DNA of 64,000 nucleotides from Ustilago trichophora. Lineage: Eukaryota; Basidiomycota; Ustilaginomycetes; Ustilaginales; Ustilaginaceae. Location: positions 558,001-622,000 of the forward strand of contig OOIN01000016.1 in assembly GCA_900323505.1 (NCBI GenBank), read 5' to 3'. The notes beneath the pieces are model-generated. The model did not search any database. It saw only the letters and a program-made list of their open reading frames with translations, and was not told where the DNA came from. A program made the translations under genes and the position numbers. Positions 21,596-32,449 of the stretch are shown here, piece after piece (within the stretch, counting starts at the first letter, position 1; the number at the start of each line of letters is the position of its first letter).

Positions 21596-22611
21596 ATGTA
21601 CCACCTCATCACAGGCCTCTACGCCGAATGGACCAAAAAACCACGCTACAACGTCCTCATCGTCGGCCCGTCGGGCGTCGGCAAATCTTGTCTTCTCGAA
21701 AAGGTCAAAAGCCTGTATCTCAAGAGACCAGCACTATCTCCCAACAAGATCAGCCCTACAGTCGGACAGAATGTGCTCGAGCTTACTCTACCCACCATGC
21801 ACATGCACTTTTGGGATCTCGGCGGTTCCCCATCCGTCCGCACGCTCTGGAGCAAGTACTACGACGAATCCAACGCCGTAGTGTGGGTCGTCGATGCGCG
21901 CAACTTCCTCGCAATTCATAAGCAGAGTCAGAGTCAGCAACAGCATCAACATGTAAAGGGCAAAGGAAAGGCTTTGGATCCAGATGTAGGGTCGGAAGCT
22001 TTTGACGCTCGAGAGTCGGCTTGGAACCTCCTGTGTACGTTGTGATCCTTGATTTGGTTCGATAAAGCCATGACGCCGACAAGTGGTGCTGATACTCCCG
22101 TGTTCTTTTTCCCTCGCCCTCACAGCCGAACTCTTGATGCATCCGAGTCTGGAAGGTCGCCCAATCCTTATCGTAGCCAACAAAGCCGATGAGTGCGAAT
22201 CAAAATCGTCCGACCTCGCCGGTACTATCAAGAAATGGTTCGCCAATAAGCTCGCCCATATCGACGATGATCCCGAACCATCAGCATCACAAAGCAAGAG
22301 GAAGCAGAACGGCAATATCTTTGCCGATGCCGATGACGATGACGATGACGATGACGATTACCGTGCTCCAGCACGGGCAGGTTCAACGCTGAATGATAGG
22401 GAGTACGAATGGGATGTCCTCCTCACAAGCGCTATCGAAGGGTAAGTGTCCGCTACATCTTGAGCAAGGCTGATCACAAGGATAAAGTGCTGACGAGATA
22501 ACTTGATTTTGTCAACGAATGAACTGGGATGCGAACAGAACTGGAGTCCACGACACGGTGGATTGGCTCTCGATTCGTGTACAAGCTTCCAAGAATGGGC
22601 GTGCAAGGTGA
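21596..22611 (+). CDS. ARL3: Arl3/ARFRP1-type Arf-like small GTPase with atypical nucleotide-binding motifs
   Basis: Three exons: 21596-22034, 22126-22441 and 22539-22611. Introns of 91 and 97 nt give 275 aa. The start MYHLITGLYAEWTKK matches the ARFRP1/Arl3 N-terminus, which lacks Gly2 and is normally N-acetylated for Golgi targeting. Conserved: ISPTVGQN (switch I, T55), HFWDLGG (74-77), LWSKYYDE, VANKAD (about 165-168) and TSAIEGTGV. Odd features: the P-loop reads GPSGVGKS (24-31), more Rab-like than the Arf GLDNAGKT, and the Gln after DLGG is replaced by Ser78. A Gln/Lys-rich insertion follows VVDARNF (about 105-138), and a (GATGAC)n tract encodes a run of seven to nine Asp before the SA motif. 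Length is 275 aa against about 200 for the family. Expected role: Golgi/endosome trafficking. Confidence 0.9.
22327..22358 (+). repeat. In-frame GATGAC microsatellite encoding an Asp run
   Basis: Tandem gatgac units in exon 2 of the Arl3-like gene encode consecutive aspartates. Such a tract is prone to length change in whole codon multiples and probably varies between strains. Confidence 0.8.
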
Positions 22612-23371
22612 CAACTTCACAACAAACTAATCTATATTTGCACTATGTTGGTCCCTGACAGTCCTCTGATAGCGTTGATGGACATATTGTGAGCCGGGAA
22701 GCTAGAGCAACAATCTGCTGGCGAACACACGATCTGTGCGTAGAATATGAGCAGCTTCAGAAGGTGGAGCTTTGAGCGTCACGTGTTCTTTTTTTCTGGC
22801 AAAACCCTTTTTTGGTTGGTTGTAGCGCGCCCAATTCTTTCGACACCTCGTCGTTCTGGCTTTCTTCTCTTCTTCCACCAGCACCCACTTGACAAGGTAA
22901 GTCTTTTTCCCATCGACATTCGAGTTGTCCCACTGCTTCCGCCCCGTATCAAATTGTCCTATCTTCCCTCCAAAACCTCCCTCCTCCCTTTTGAAATGAT
23001 GCAACACTTCAATCTAAATGGGTAGAACGACATTGTCCTGCAAGACGGTCGTCTCGATGCACTCTTTTACAAACATACAACTTTAATATACTCTGATTCT
23101 CATTCTTCCATATCGGACATGAAAAGGAACGGGAAGCGCAAAAGGACACAGACAACGATGTTCGAGTTTTACTGACAGCGTCTTTCCATCTCTGCTCCTT
23201 TCGATTGCTTGCTTTTGGCTCGCTCAGATTTTCATGCTGACTCTTCGGAGCAATACAACGTTTGATGGTCATACCGAGAAAGAGTGCGAATCCGGATCGT
23301 GCAAATGTGTCTGATTACTCGTGCAGTGGATGTGTATACGAAAGAATGAATGCCTGTGCTTGAGGAAAAAT
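22612..23371. other. Convergent intergenic region, Arl3-like / 3-hydroxyacyl-CoA dehydrogenase
   Basis: 760 bp, long for a convergent pair. At 22800-22905 it has a pyrimidine-rich, promoter/leader-like segment ending in a consensus donor (acaaG-GTAAGT, 22899-22905), but no ATG-initiated frame of useful length follows. Either chance, or a non-coding transcript. Confidence 0.4.
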
Positions 23372-24554
23372 TCACTTGGCGGGATAGTCGTAGAAGCCCT
23401 TTAAATGACAAGTGCCGAAGAGAAAGTAGAGGTCCGTCGTGTTAGTCAACGCGCTTCTCGCGTTACAGCATCATCTCGCACCATCTACGATACATACCTT
23501 TCCGCTCTTCTTACCGTACCAACCGGCATCTACCATCCTACCGAGCAGCACTGCGGGTCTGTACTTGCTATCCGCCGTCTCCCTGTACAGCGTCTCCATG
23601 ATGCTCAAGCAAGTGTCGAGGCCGATAAAGTCTGCCAAGGTGAGGGGGCCCATGGGGTGGTTCATGCCAAGACGGAGGGTCTTGTCAATGTCCTCCTTGG
23701 AAGCGATGCCCTTTTCGAGCGCCATGACGGCTTCATTGATGAAGGGCATCAGGAGACGGTTGGAGACGAATCCGGGGACGTCCTTGGAGATGGTAACTTC
23801 TTTACCACAGGCCTGGGCGAAGGCGCGGGATCGGTCAACAATTTCGGGGCTCGTTTGGATGGCAGGGATCAGCTCGACAAGAGGCATGACGGGGACAGGG
23901 TTGAAAAAGTGGATTCCCAACGCCTGTACAATGACCAAGACCGCAACGACATCAGATGAAAATGGAACTTGTCAGTTGAGTACATCAGTCCTGAATGTCA
24001 CAAGCCGAAGCCAGCCGCAAATTGAGGGAGAGAAGAAGACACAGAGCGAGAGGAGAAGGACAACTTACACGAGCGGGACTCTTCCAAGCCTCCTCCGAAC
24101 CAGGCTTGACATTGGCACCTACGGCGCTAGCGGCGATCTTGCTGACACTGATACTGCTTGTGTTGGTAGCCAAGATGGTTTCGAGGGGCAGATGAGATGC
24201 GAGCGTACCAAAGATCTTTTGCTTGACCGAAAGGTTCTCTGTAGCAGCCTCGATGACCATGTCAGCGGCACCTTTTCCTCCCTTATCGACAAAGTCTTCG
24301 AGCTTCTCGACGGTGATCAGGCGTGCACGGGCAGCGTCGGCGTCAGCCTGCTGAATCTTGCCCTTGCTAACATCCTTCTTGAGGAGCGTTTCGAAGAAGC
24401 TTACGCCCTTTTGAAGCTGTGCGGGCGAAGCATCGCAGAGAAGAACCGCAGGGATCTGGGCACGAAGTGCAGCAACGTAGGCAATGCCGAGACCCATCTG
24501 GCCCGCACCGACCACGCCGAGCGTCTTTACGCCATGAGCTACTGTTGAAGCCAT
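23372..24554 (-). CDS. 3-hydroxyacyl-CoA (3-hydroxybutyryl-CoA) dehydrogenase
   Basis: NAD-dependent oxidation of L-3-hydroxyacyl-CoA. Three exons: 24554-24069, 23923-23498 and 23398-23372. Introns of 145 and 99 nt (donors GTAAGT and GTATGT; branch-like CTAAC in the second) give 312 aa. The N-terminal Rossmann fold has GAGQMG at 16-21 and VIEAATENLSVKQ at about 100. The second exon begins with ALGIHFFNPVPVM, whose His167 matches the catalytic His of the family, and continues with DVPGFVSNRLLMPFINEA and NHPMGPLTLADFIGLD. The final 27-nt exon encodes only GFYDYPAK, the usual C-terminus. No peroxisomal SKL-type end and no strong presequence, so cytosolic or weakly mitochondrial. It is not linked to the enoyl-CoA hydratase 26 kb away. 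Confidence 0.94.
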
Positions 24555-25371
24555 CCTTATTTTGGTGGAGAGAGCTGGTGAGAATAGGAATGTGGAAGGC
24601 GGTGATGGTGGAAGAAACTGGAAGCACTTAAGAAGTTTAAGCGGGACCTACAACGCACGGCAACAACGCTTCTGAGCTAACTTACCACACTACTGTGTCT
24701 TCGGAATGCGTCGGTAGCTCTGGCCAACTTTCTGGGGCTCCAACCTCGAAAGAAAGCCCGGACCTATGCTCGGTGGAGATGGCATATTTCGAGTCAAAAA
24801 TCAGTCTCGCTCCTCGGCTTTGGCCCGGCCCGTGTCCCCTTTTTTAACATTCCAACTCTTTGGTTGAAACATCACGTCCGCTAAGACCGAATTTACCACC
24901 ACGCATCTTTCTGCTACAGCTTATCGCAGCATGCCTTTCGTGCCATCTACTCTATGCTTTCTTGGTTCACTAGACTTCGCTTGCAACAAAAAAAAAGAAG
25001 CACGCAGTCGTTCATGAAAATGTGTGGATATCAAAGGTGATGTGATTAGAGAGCCGATGTAGATCAAAGACCAAAGGATACAACCGCGCATTTCGAATGA
25101 GGCGGGATGACAAAAATATTAGCAAGAGGCGGATGGAGAGGGAGAGGAGAGGAGAGGAGAGAAAGACAGAGAGACAGAGAGACGAAAGCTGTGATGTAGC
25201 AAAGACATTTCGAGCTTTTTGAGAGAGAGAGAGAAATTCATGATAGTCGTAGCAGATGTGAACAGGGATAGAGGAGAGGGTTGTGGCTGTTCGGGAGGCC
25301 TTCTCATCGGAGAGACCTGGTATCGGAGTTGATCAAAAGCCCAGCAGCGACGCAAATGGAGGTCTAGGGCG
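24555..25371. other. Intergenic: HAD promoter and 3' side of the RGS gene
   Basis: 817 bp between two minus-strand genes. Contains GA-rich microsatellites at about 25134-25182 (gagaggagagg and gacagagagacagag) and 25222-25234, near the RGS 3' end. No gene. Confidence 0.5.
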
Positions 25372-27660
25372 TCAGCTGGCAGCTGCATCATGTGTAGCAT
25401 GCGCAGGGATCGGGGGGACCGCAGGCACCGACTTGGGCGCCTTCTGCGGACTGGAGATAGGACGGTGAGCACCAGAGTCGGCCGACTTGCGACCGTCGTT
25501 GCTGTTCTGCGCGAGCATGTCGGCTGACTTGAGCTGCATGGCTTCGAACACGGCCCTGCCCACCGCTGGACCAGCGTGTTGCTGAGGATCGATACGACCT
25601 GCCTCGAGGGCTTCCGTGTACTCTTCGACGGATCGCACCAGCTGGATGAAGCGCGCGTCCTTGATGAAGCGTGGCACCGAATCGGTGGCCATCAGCCTAA
25701 AGATGTAGTCTTGGATACGCTCGTACAGTCTCACCATGACCTGAAGCTGACTGGCGTGCAAGGGAATGCGGATGCGCTTGGCAACCACAGCGGCCTTCCT
25801 CTCCTCGATGGAAGCCGCTTCGCCTGCAGAAGCATGCGGCGTGTCGCTGCCTGTCAATGTTGCGCTGAGCTGCGTTGTGGATGCCGCAGGAGATGCGGTC
25901 TGGGACGGACCGGACGCAATCTTGGCTTCCGAGAGAATCTTGTCCATGTAGAGAATCAGCTCGGTGCGCAGATTGTGGTCGATGTTGAGCTCACAAGGCG
26001 AAGAGGGCGCAAGGTAGGTGTCGTAGATGACAAAAGCCATGCTCACCAGATCCTGCTGGTGCTTCTCCATGGCGCTGAGACCCTGACCGTCCTCGTCATT
26101 CTTATCCTTGTTCGCACCGCCCAAGGCACCAGTGACACTGCGACCGAGACGACGACCAACACCGCCCTTCGACTCCTTGGAAGAAGGCTGCACGGCGACG
26201 GCGCTAGAGGTGGTGTGGAAACGACGCTTGAAGTCCTGCACGTCGAGCCAGAAGCTGAGGTTCTCTTCGCAAAAGTTTTGTCGTAGGAACTCGCGGAAGA
26301 GCGAACGGAGCGCCGGTTCGTCCAGGATGTTCTTGAGTCGGTTGGTGTTGCTGTCTCTGTTGCTGTAGGAGGACGAGTCGTGCAATCCTTGGCCGATGCC
26401 GGCTGCGCCACCGGTTGCAGGAGCAGCAGCAAATTCGTTGCGCAGCTTGGTGGATGGTTTTCGTGCGAGGCGGGAATCCTGCGATCCTGGACTACCCGAC
26501 TCGCGCGTAGCCTGAGGCAGACCAGTCTTGGCGGCATGAGAAGATGTCACCTCGTCGCCTAGTCGGTGGTGGTCGTCCCTTGCAGGGCTGGCAACGCCGG
26601 AAGAAGGCGTGTCGGAGCCATCCCATCGAGCCACCTGACGACCTTTGTCGGTGACGCCATACACAGTCTTGGAGTGGCATCGGAAGTGACCGTCGCTGAC
26701 ACCTCCGCGCCCATCTTCAACGCGGATGATGACATCGCGGTCATCGTATGGCTCGACCTCACGTTTGGACTTGTCCAGCACGAGACGAATCAAGTCGAGA
26801 CGCTGGAAGTGTGCCATGATTTCGGCGGCCTCATCCTTGCCGCATACGGTTGTAAAGTCGCAGAGCCAGTCAAGCGCACCCATCGAGTTGAAGGTGTGCT
26901 TGACAGTACGGTATCCACGACCCTTGACCTTTTCCTGGACGTCGCCCATTTCCATACCCAAAGTTCGATCGATGCTGCCCTCAGCGTGATCGCCTGACCT
27001 AGCACCAGCTGCTGCTGCATTCTCGTAGTTGGGCGCACGACCGACAAAGCGACGGAAGATGACTTCGAGCACAGGAGTGTTGATGAGCAACTCGTCGTCG
27101 GTAGCTCGCCTTTCTAGATGAAGCAGCTTCATGCATATGGGTTGGGACGAGAAAACTTTGAGCAAGTGGTCGCCGTTGATGCCGTTTTTGGTGATGAATC
27201 GCTCGAGAATGTGAAGACCCTTTGGTGTGAGTACATAGACACCCTTGTCCTTGAAGATGGGGTTGGTGGCATCACCTGCATTCTCGATCAGACGAGCATC
27301 CATGAAATGTTGGCAGATGCCCTTGGCCATGTCGCGGTTCATGCTGAAGGTGGTGGTTGTAGTGGTAGTGACAACACGACTTGGCTCATTGGGGTCGGGT
27401 ACACGATTGGACTGGGAGAACTTGAGGTGCGAGAGATTCTCAGCCGCCTCATCGGTCGTGAACGAATTGTGATAGGTTTTGAAATACTGGCGGTGCGTGC
27501 CGAGCTCGAGGGAGACGATGAGAGTGGCGAAAAGATCGTGAGTATCCTTGGCAAAGGGACGACCTCGTCTTGTGGTCTTCATCATGCGGCTGGTGGTCTG
27601 CTGTTTGGTCCTGTGCGCCAAGTCACCAGGAAGGCTTCCAGAACTGTCGGTGGGAGCCAT
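25372..27660 (-). CDS. RGS protein with N-terminal DEP domains (Sst2/FlbA type), regulator of G-protein signalling
   Basis: Intronless, 762 aa, ATG at 27660. Accelerates GTP hydrolysis on heterotrimeric G-alpha subunits, typically to desensitise pheromone or nutrient signalling. Domain order: a fungal DEP-like region (about 33-160, RGRPFAKDTHDLFATLIVSLE ... VLTPKGLHILERF), a second DEP (about 245-345, with LDWLCDFTTVCGKDEA), a disordered linker, then RGS at about 438-672. The RGS domain carries the signature NFCEENLSFWLDVQDFKR and the C-terminal helices LMATDSVPRFIKDARF. It is split by an insertion of about 60 residues (KESKGGVGRRLGRSVTGALGGANK...), common in fungal Sst2 relatives. The C-terminal 90 residues are disordered. 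The leader side is very long (3.3 kb to the next gene). U. maydis has characterised RGS proteins; which one this matches was not determined. Confidence 0.93.
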   Translation of the reverse strand: MAPTDSSGSLPGDLAHRTKQQTTSRMMKTTRRGRPFAKDTHDLFATLIVSLELGTHRQYFKTYHNSFTTDEAAENLSHLKFSQSNRVPDPNEPSRVVTTTTTTTFSMNRDMAKGICQHFMDARLIENAGDATNPIFKDKGVYVLTPKGLHILERFITKNGINGDHLLKVFSSQPICMKLLHLERRATDDELLINTPVLEVIFRRFVGRAPNYENAAAAGARSGDHAEGSIDRTLGMEMGDVQEKVKGRGYRTVKHTFNSMGALDWLCDFTTVCGKDEAAEIMAHFQRLDLIRLVLDKSKREVEPYDDRDVIIRVEDGRGGVSDGHFRCHSKTVYGVTDKGRQVARWDGSDTPSSGVASPARDDHHRLGDEVTSSHAAKTGLPQATRESGSPGSQDSRLARKPSTKLRNEFAAAPATGGAAGIGQGLHDSSSYSNRDSNTNRLKNILDEPALRSLFREFLRQNFCEENLSFWLDVQDFKRRFHTTSSAVAVQPSSKESKGGVGRRLGRSVTGALGGANKDKNDEDGQGLSAMEKHQQDLVSMAFVIYDTYLAPSSPCELNIDHNLRTELILYMDKILSEAKIASGPSQTASPAASTTQLSATLTGSDTPHASAGEAASIEERKAAVVAKRIRIPLHASQLQVMVRLYERIQDYIFRLMATDSVPRFIKDARFIQLVRSVEEYTEALEAGRIDPQQHAGPAVGRAVFEAMQLKSADMLAQNSNDGRKSADSGAHRPISSPQKAPKSVPAVPPIPAHATHDAAAS

Positions 27661-28819
27661 GATGATGATGGCGAGGCTGGCTCCCTATATAAGGCGCAAG
27701 CGGGACAGGGGCGGAGCAGCAGTGTGCAAACAGTGCGTGCGAGCGGAAGGTGACCGAAGCAAGGAGGGAAGCGATCTATGCGCCTAGTCTGAGCGATCCG
27801 ATTTGAAAGGCTCAAGCAACCGCGGCTATGCGAAGCTGCCAGGTCAGAGGGGTTTAAAGGTGAGGTGGGGGCTGTAGTCGCTATCAATGCGTGTGACTAG
27901 ATGCACAGCACGCAACAATGAGAACAGAAGGCCCAGGCGCACAGGTGGTAGGAGCAGGCTCTTTCCAACCGGGGATGATCGCTACAGAAGAAAAGAATCG
28001 ACTCTGTTGCGTGAGTCTGGGCCCGCGAGCAAAAGGAGCGAAGCGCGGAGATCTCTGTGTTGTTGCGTGTGGGATGGTACCGAAGTGTGCACGAGCGCGG
28101 CCCAAGCGTATGCGAACGGCGGGGTCGATGAGGCGATGTGGCTTTGCTAAGGCGTAGTCAACGGGAAGATACACGGAAGCAAACAGGAGTGACGAAGGGT
28201 TGGTGCGACGTTGGCAAAGCAATGGTTGCTGGACAGGAACCGGAAGGGCGGGGCGGTCAAGCTGGAATGAGGCCAAGAAGTTGGTTGGGTCGGAAAGGTA
28301 GGCGCGGCCAACTCGTGATGGGATTAGGAGAGAGTGGTCGCTGTCGAGGTTGCGACTAGCGCGATGTTGAAGGGATCAAAGCGGTCCAAGATGAATGCAC
28401 CTGTTGGACAGAAATGAATGCAAGTGAGCTCGGGCCTCTCGGCCAGCAAGATTGCGTTGTGTCGGAGAAAAGAGAAACGAAAGAGAAACGAGACAAAGGC
28501 CAAAAAGGAAGGATGATGTTGAAAGGGACCGAACTGAATGTGAAGAAAGGAGAGAGAGAGGAAAAAGGAGAAGTAGAAGAGGATACGAGGCCGGCCGAGC
28601 GTGGAACGGAATGAGATGGGGGGAAGGAGGGAGGAGGAGTAGTAGGAAGAGGATCAAGTGTTGCGAGAAGTCGACACACACAAAGGGGAATGCTGTTGGC
28701 GCGTGGGAGTTGGCCAGACAGCTCACTCTGAGTAACTCGACGCAAAAAGCGATGCCAATTTTGGTGTGAGTTTTGACAGAATTACTGGCCAACTCGAAAT
28801 TTGCCATATTTTTATTTCA

Positions 28820-28821
<2 letters not shown>

Positions 28822-28853
<32 letters not shown>
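28822..28853 (+). repeat. Poly(T) tract of 32
   Basis: Uninterrupted run of 32 T on the plus strand in the RGS/PTPA intergenic region. Long dA:dT tracts exclude nucleosomes. It may also mark the 3' end of a minus-strand retroposon, but no element body was recognised next to it. Confidence 0.9.
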
Positions 28854-28854
<1 letters not shown>

Positions 28855-29648
28855 ACAGACCGCGCAGGATGGTGAGGAGCTGGAATTGATTATTCAAGAA
28901 AAAGTAAAATAAAACTCAAAAAGGAAAAGCGTTCACCGATTCAGTCGGAGTGCTGTCTATGCAGCGGAACCACCACCAAATCCAAAGGTTCACGCCAAAA
29001 ATAAATCTCTCTTCTCTCCTCAGAATGATGCCCTATGATAGACAGCTTATCGAAACAAGAACAGCAACACAACAGCGAAGACGGCGAAGACGATGACGAC
29101 GACGCTACACCTACCTCTCTCTCTCTCTCTTTGCATCTTTCATGGTGTACAGCGCAAGAGAGTGTGTTTCTGTGTAACCGGGAGCTGACGGCTTGTACGA
29201 CTCAAGCAAAGGTTCTCAAACAGACGCTCCCGCTACGTCGACTGTCCCGTCTAGCGTGCAAGAAGCGCTCTCTGCTGTCAAATTAAGTTTCCAAAGACGA
29301 CCAAAGAGTGGCGCAAAACTGGCTCTTGTCCCCACGCCTCTTTGACGGCCCCACACATACGGTAGCAACGCATTGATGTTGTTGCTTGGAGCGAAACACT
29401 GAAGCATGAGAGCAACAGTCTCGCCCCACCCCCCACACAGACTCGAAGACACGACAATTGAGATGATTTCTCCATAAGTTAACTGACTAACTCACCAGTT
29501 GTGTGCTCTGCTGCTGCACTGGCAGCGATTTTCTGAAACTTTCAAACAAATTGCAAAATTTCCCGACGGGGTCCATACAGGGCAGGACGGTATAGGCCAC
29601 TTTTGACTGTTCCACTGCACCGGCGCATGAAGTGCATTCCTGTCGAGC

Positions 29649-29661
29649 AAAAAAAAAAAAG

Positions 29662-29699
<38 letters not shown>
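29649..29699 (+). repeat. Poly(A) tract, A12-G-A38
   Basis: A 51-nt tract with one interrupting G on the plus strand, about 800 bp from the poly(T) run and in the opposite sense. Same possible roles: nucleosome-depleted element, or the tail of an inserted reverse transcript. Confidence 0.9.
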
Positions 29700-29703
<4 letters not shown>

Positions 29704-30969
29704 CTAAATGCACGCTAAGCTCGAGCGCGGCGTCCTGTCACGTAGTCAACACTTCGTAATGACCTTATCAGCAGCAGCAGCAGCAACTGGCGGCGGCCTC
29801 TTGTTCATCATCAACTTCATATTTGCTTCTGCCTGGTATCGGTTACTGCCATTGTCAAGTGAAAGCTGCCATGCCACCATTATGCCAAAGCGGCGCTGGT
29901 GCTGCTGCAGAATTCGCTCTTGGCTCTGCTCCATCTTGGAACAACAGGGTCTAGCGGGGCGCCGGGACGCGCGGGCGAAAGCAAGCCATGCTGCCCAAAC
30001 GTGGCAACTTGCCAAGCAACCGGCCAACAACTTGTCATCAAGCAACCAACCAACGGGCCAATCCTTCTCTCCCGAACGCCACGAGTCACTTGCTTGATTG
30101 GCACATGCTCTATTTCGCTCTTGGCAGCTTTCTCGCATCGACGTTGCTTCTTTCATTTTGTGTCGCCCCACACTGACCGTCTTAGCTGAGAGAAGTTCCT
30201 GCTCCCCTTCGACGGAGCCTTTTGAGCTGCACGCGTGTATTGCGTCTCATTGGTGAATACGAGAGCAACAAATCTGCCAGACTGATAGGACAACGAATCG
30301 GAGGAGTTCATCCACCGTCGAATCTAGCTGATGCAGCACAACTGAAGCTGTGAAAGGTGGTCGTTTCCACGGCCAAAAAAAAAGGGTCTTTGGACCAGCC
30401 CTCCCTACAGCATCATTGCGAGACTGGCATCAGCTTTCAGACGACCGCTTCTTGCTCTGTTCGGTGTTGAGCTGCGAGAGGTTCCTCGTGCGAGCGATCA
30501 AAGGAACGCGAGCAAAGTGGAAAAGAAAAACTCGTGTGCCGCTCGTCCGCGGTTCGCTTGCTTCAGAGCGGCTGCAGTTGCTGTTGCTGTGTTTGCCATT
30601 TGAATCTCTCGGCAAATCTTCCGACCCGAAACCTTGTCTGCTTTGGATGGTTTAAGCGAAATGGTTGGAATTCGCCGCAATTTTGTTACCCCTCAAAGTC
30701 TAACAAGCCAATTTTCCGCCGTGGAAGACCCTTGCGGTCTTGAATGCGCTCGCCGTTGCTTCTTGGGTGTGGAGGCGTGTTTCATTTTTGAGGCTTCCTG
30801 GCCCTGCAAACCTTCCAGACCCTTGGCAGTTTTCAAGTGTTTGTCTGCTTCGGCTGAGCACCAACACCTCTGCTCAACACCTCTGCTCAGTCGCATTCAA
30901 GTATCTCTCGGCTCTTCCATTACCTGCTCCTAAGGAAGCCAAGTGCCACTCAAAGTCACAAGTCACAAG

Positions 30970-32449
30970 ATGCCACCCACAGCTCTGCCAGCGCCTGTTC
31001 CAGATGCAGCAAAGGACGCCATCATCTCCAAATTGCGTCAGCCTACCGCAGCTGGTACATCCTCTGAACCCAATGCAGCCATTCCAAGCCCACTAGCAGC
31101 AGCAGCATCATCCCCATCCTCTTCCAGCAACGCAGAGACACAAGCCACAGCAAGCGATATCGAAACCGTGTCGTTACAGCAGCATACCTTCCAGGAACCG
31201 CGAAAACGCATCGTCTCACCCGCATCGCTCAACAGATTCGAGCACTCTGGTGCCTTTGCCGAGATTCTCGCCTTCATCCGCGTCTGCAACACCAGTGTAG
31301 TCGGCAAGACACTCACTGACGACATTGAGACATCATCGGTCTGTCATGCGCTTCTTTCCATCCTCGACGAGGTCGCTGCGCTGCGCAAATCGACGCCACC
31401 AGATGCATCCATCGGCTCTTCTCGTTTCGGCAATCCCGCTTTCCGCACCTTCTACGCCAAGATTCGTGACAATAACGACAGATTGCATCGCATGATCCCA
31501 GGACTCGACGACGATTCGGAAGCATCCCGCACCGCTCGTGCCGAGCTGGCTGTCTACTTGCAAGAAAGTTGGGGCAACGAAAAGAGAATCGACTACGGAA
31601 GCGGCATGGAACTCAACATGGCTTGCTGGTTGTAAGTATCATACGTGGAGCTGAAGAAGTGCAGACTCAACTCGATACCGAACTCTGACCCGAACTCTCT
31701 CTGTATCTCCTTCTGACAAAATCAGGCTCTGTCTGTGTAAGCTACGCATCTTGCGTCTGCCCGAGGATGGACCAGCAATCGTCCTTCGCGTCTTTTGGAG
31801 CTACATTCAGGTGATGCGAGACATCCAGTCTTCCTACTGGCTCGAGCCCGCAGGCAGTCACGGTGTATGGGGACTCGACGACTACCACTTCCTTCCCTTC
31901 CTTTGGGGAGCTGGTCAGCTCAGCAACCATCGCCATCTTCGACCCAAGGCAATTCACGATGCTGAAATCGTCGATGAGTTTGCCCCCAAGTACATGTACT
32001 TGGCCTGCATCCAATTCATCAATTCGGTCAAGACAGCTTCGCTCCGCTGGCACTCGCCCATGCTCGACGACATTTCCGGTGCCAAGTCGTGGGCCAAAGT
32101 CAACGAGGGTATGATCAAGATGTACCGGGCCGAGGTGCTCAAGAAGCTTCCCATCGCACAGCACATTTTCTTTGGAAGTTTGATCCGCTTCCCAGAACCC
32201 GCTGCAGGCGAGTTGGAGGAGGAAGACGTTGAAGAAGATGCACACGGTCACATACATCCTGCTGGCAAACCTCATGCTCACGGCACTGGTGAAGGTCAAG
32301 CGGCTGGTTGGGGCGATTGCTGCGGTATCCCCATTCCGAGTGCGTTTGCAGCCGCTGAAGAGGAAAAGAAGCGCCAACAGGGATTCAGTTCTACTCTGCG
32401 CGGTGAGAAGCCGTTTGGTTCTGGCGTTCGTCGCATTCCATTTGACTGA
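30970..32449 (+). CDS. Serine/threonine-protein phosphatase 2A activator (PTPA, Rrd1/Rrd2 family)
   Basis: A PP2A activator with peptidyl-prolyl isomerase activity that helps load metal into the phosphatase. Two exons: 30970-31631 and 31726-32449. The 94-nt intron (donor GTAAGT, acceptor AATCAG) gives 461 aa. The upstream in-frame codon at 30943 is GTG, so ATG 30970 is taken as the start. The N-terminal 75 residues are Ala/Pro/Ser-rich. The conserved core begins near residue 95 (FEHSGAFAEILAFI), continues with YGSGMELNMACW across the splice site, and has the family signature WGLDDYHFLPFLWGAGQL at about 269-286 and the KMYRAEVLKKLPIAQHIFFG block. A His/Gly-rich insert is followed by a C-terminal GDCCGIPIPSAFAA. 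Longer than yeast Rrd2 because of the N-terminal extension and C-terminal insert. Confidence 0.94.

Larger units (their letters stand above)
27661..30969. other. 3.3-kb divergent intergenic region (RGS / PTPA) with long homopolymer tracts
   Basis: No supported gene. The RGS-proximal part (27661-28800) is open in several frames but only from TTG/GTG starts and is low in complexity, so I take it as leader or promoter. A T32 run and an A12-G-A38 run bracket about 800 bp (separate entries). A (ct)n tract lies at 29117-29131. Near 30862-30888 a 13-bp unit (aacacctctgctc) is duplicated in tandem. The length is exceptional for this gene-dense region. Confidence 0.5.

Noticed and set aside
23439..24548. 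369-codon plus-strand open frame
   Set aside because: Antisense shadow of the 3-hydroxyacyl-CoA dehydrogenase, whose exons show full family conservation.
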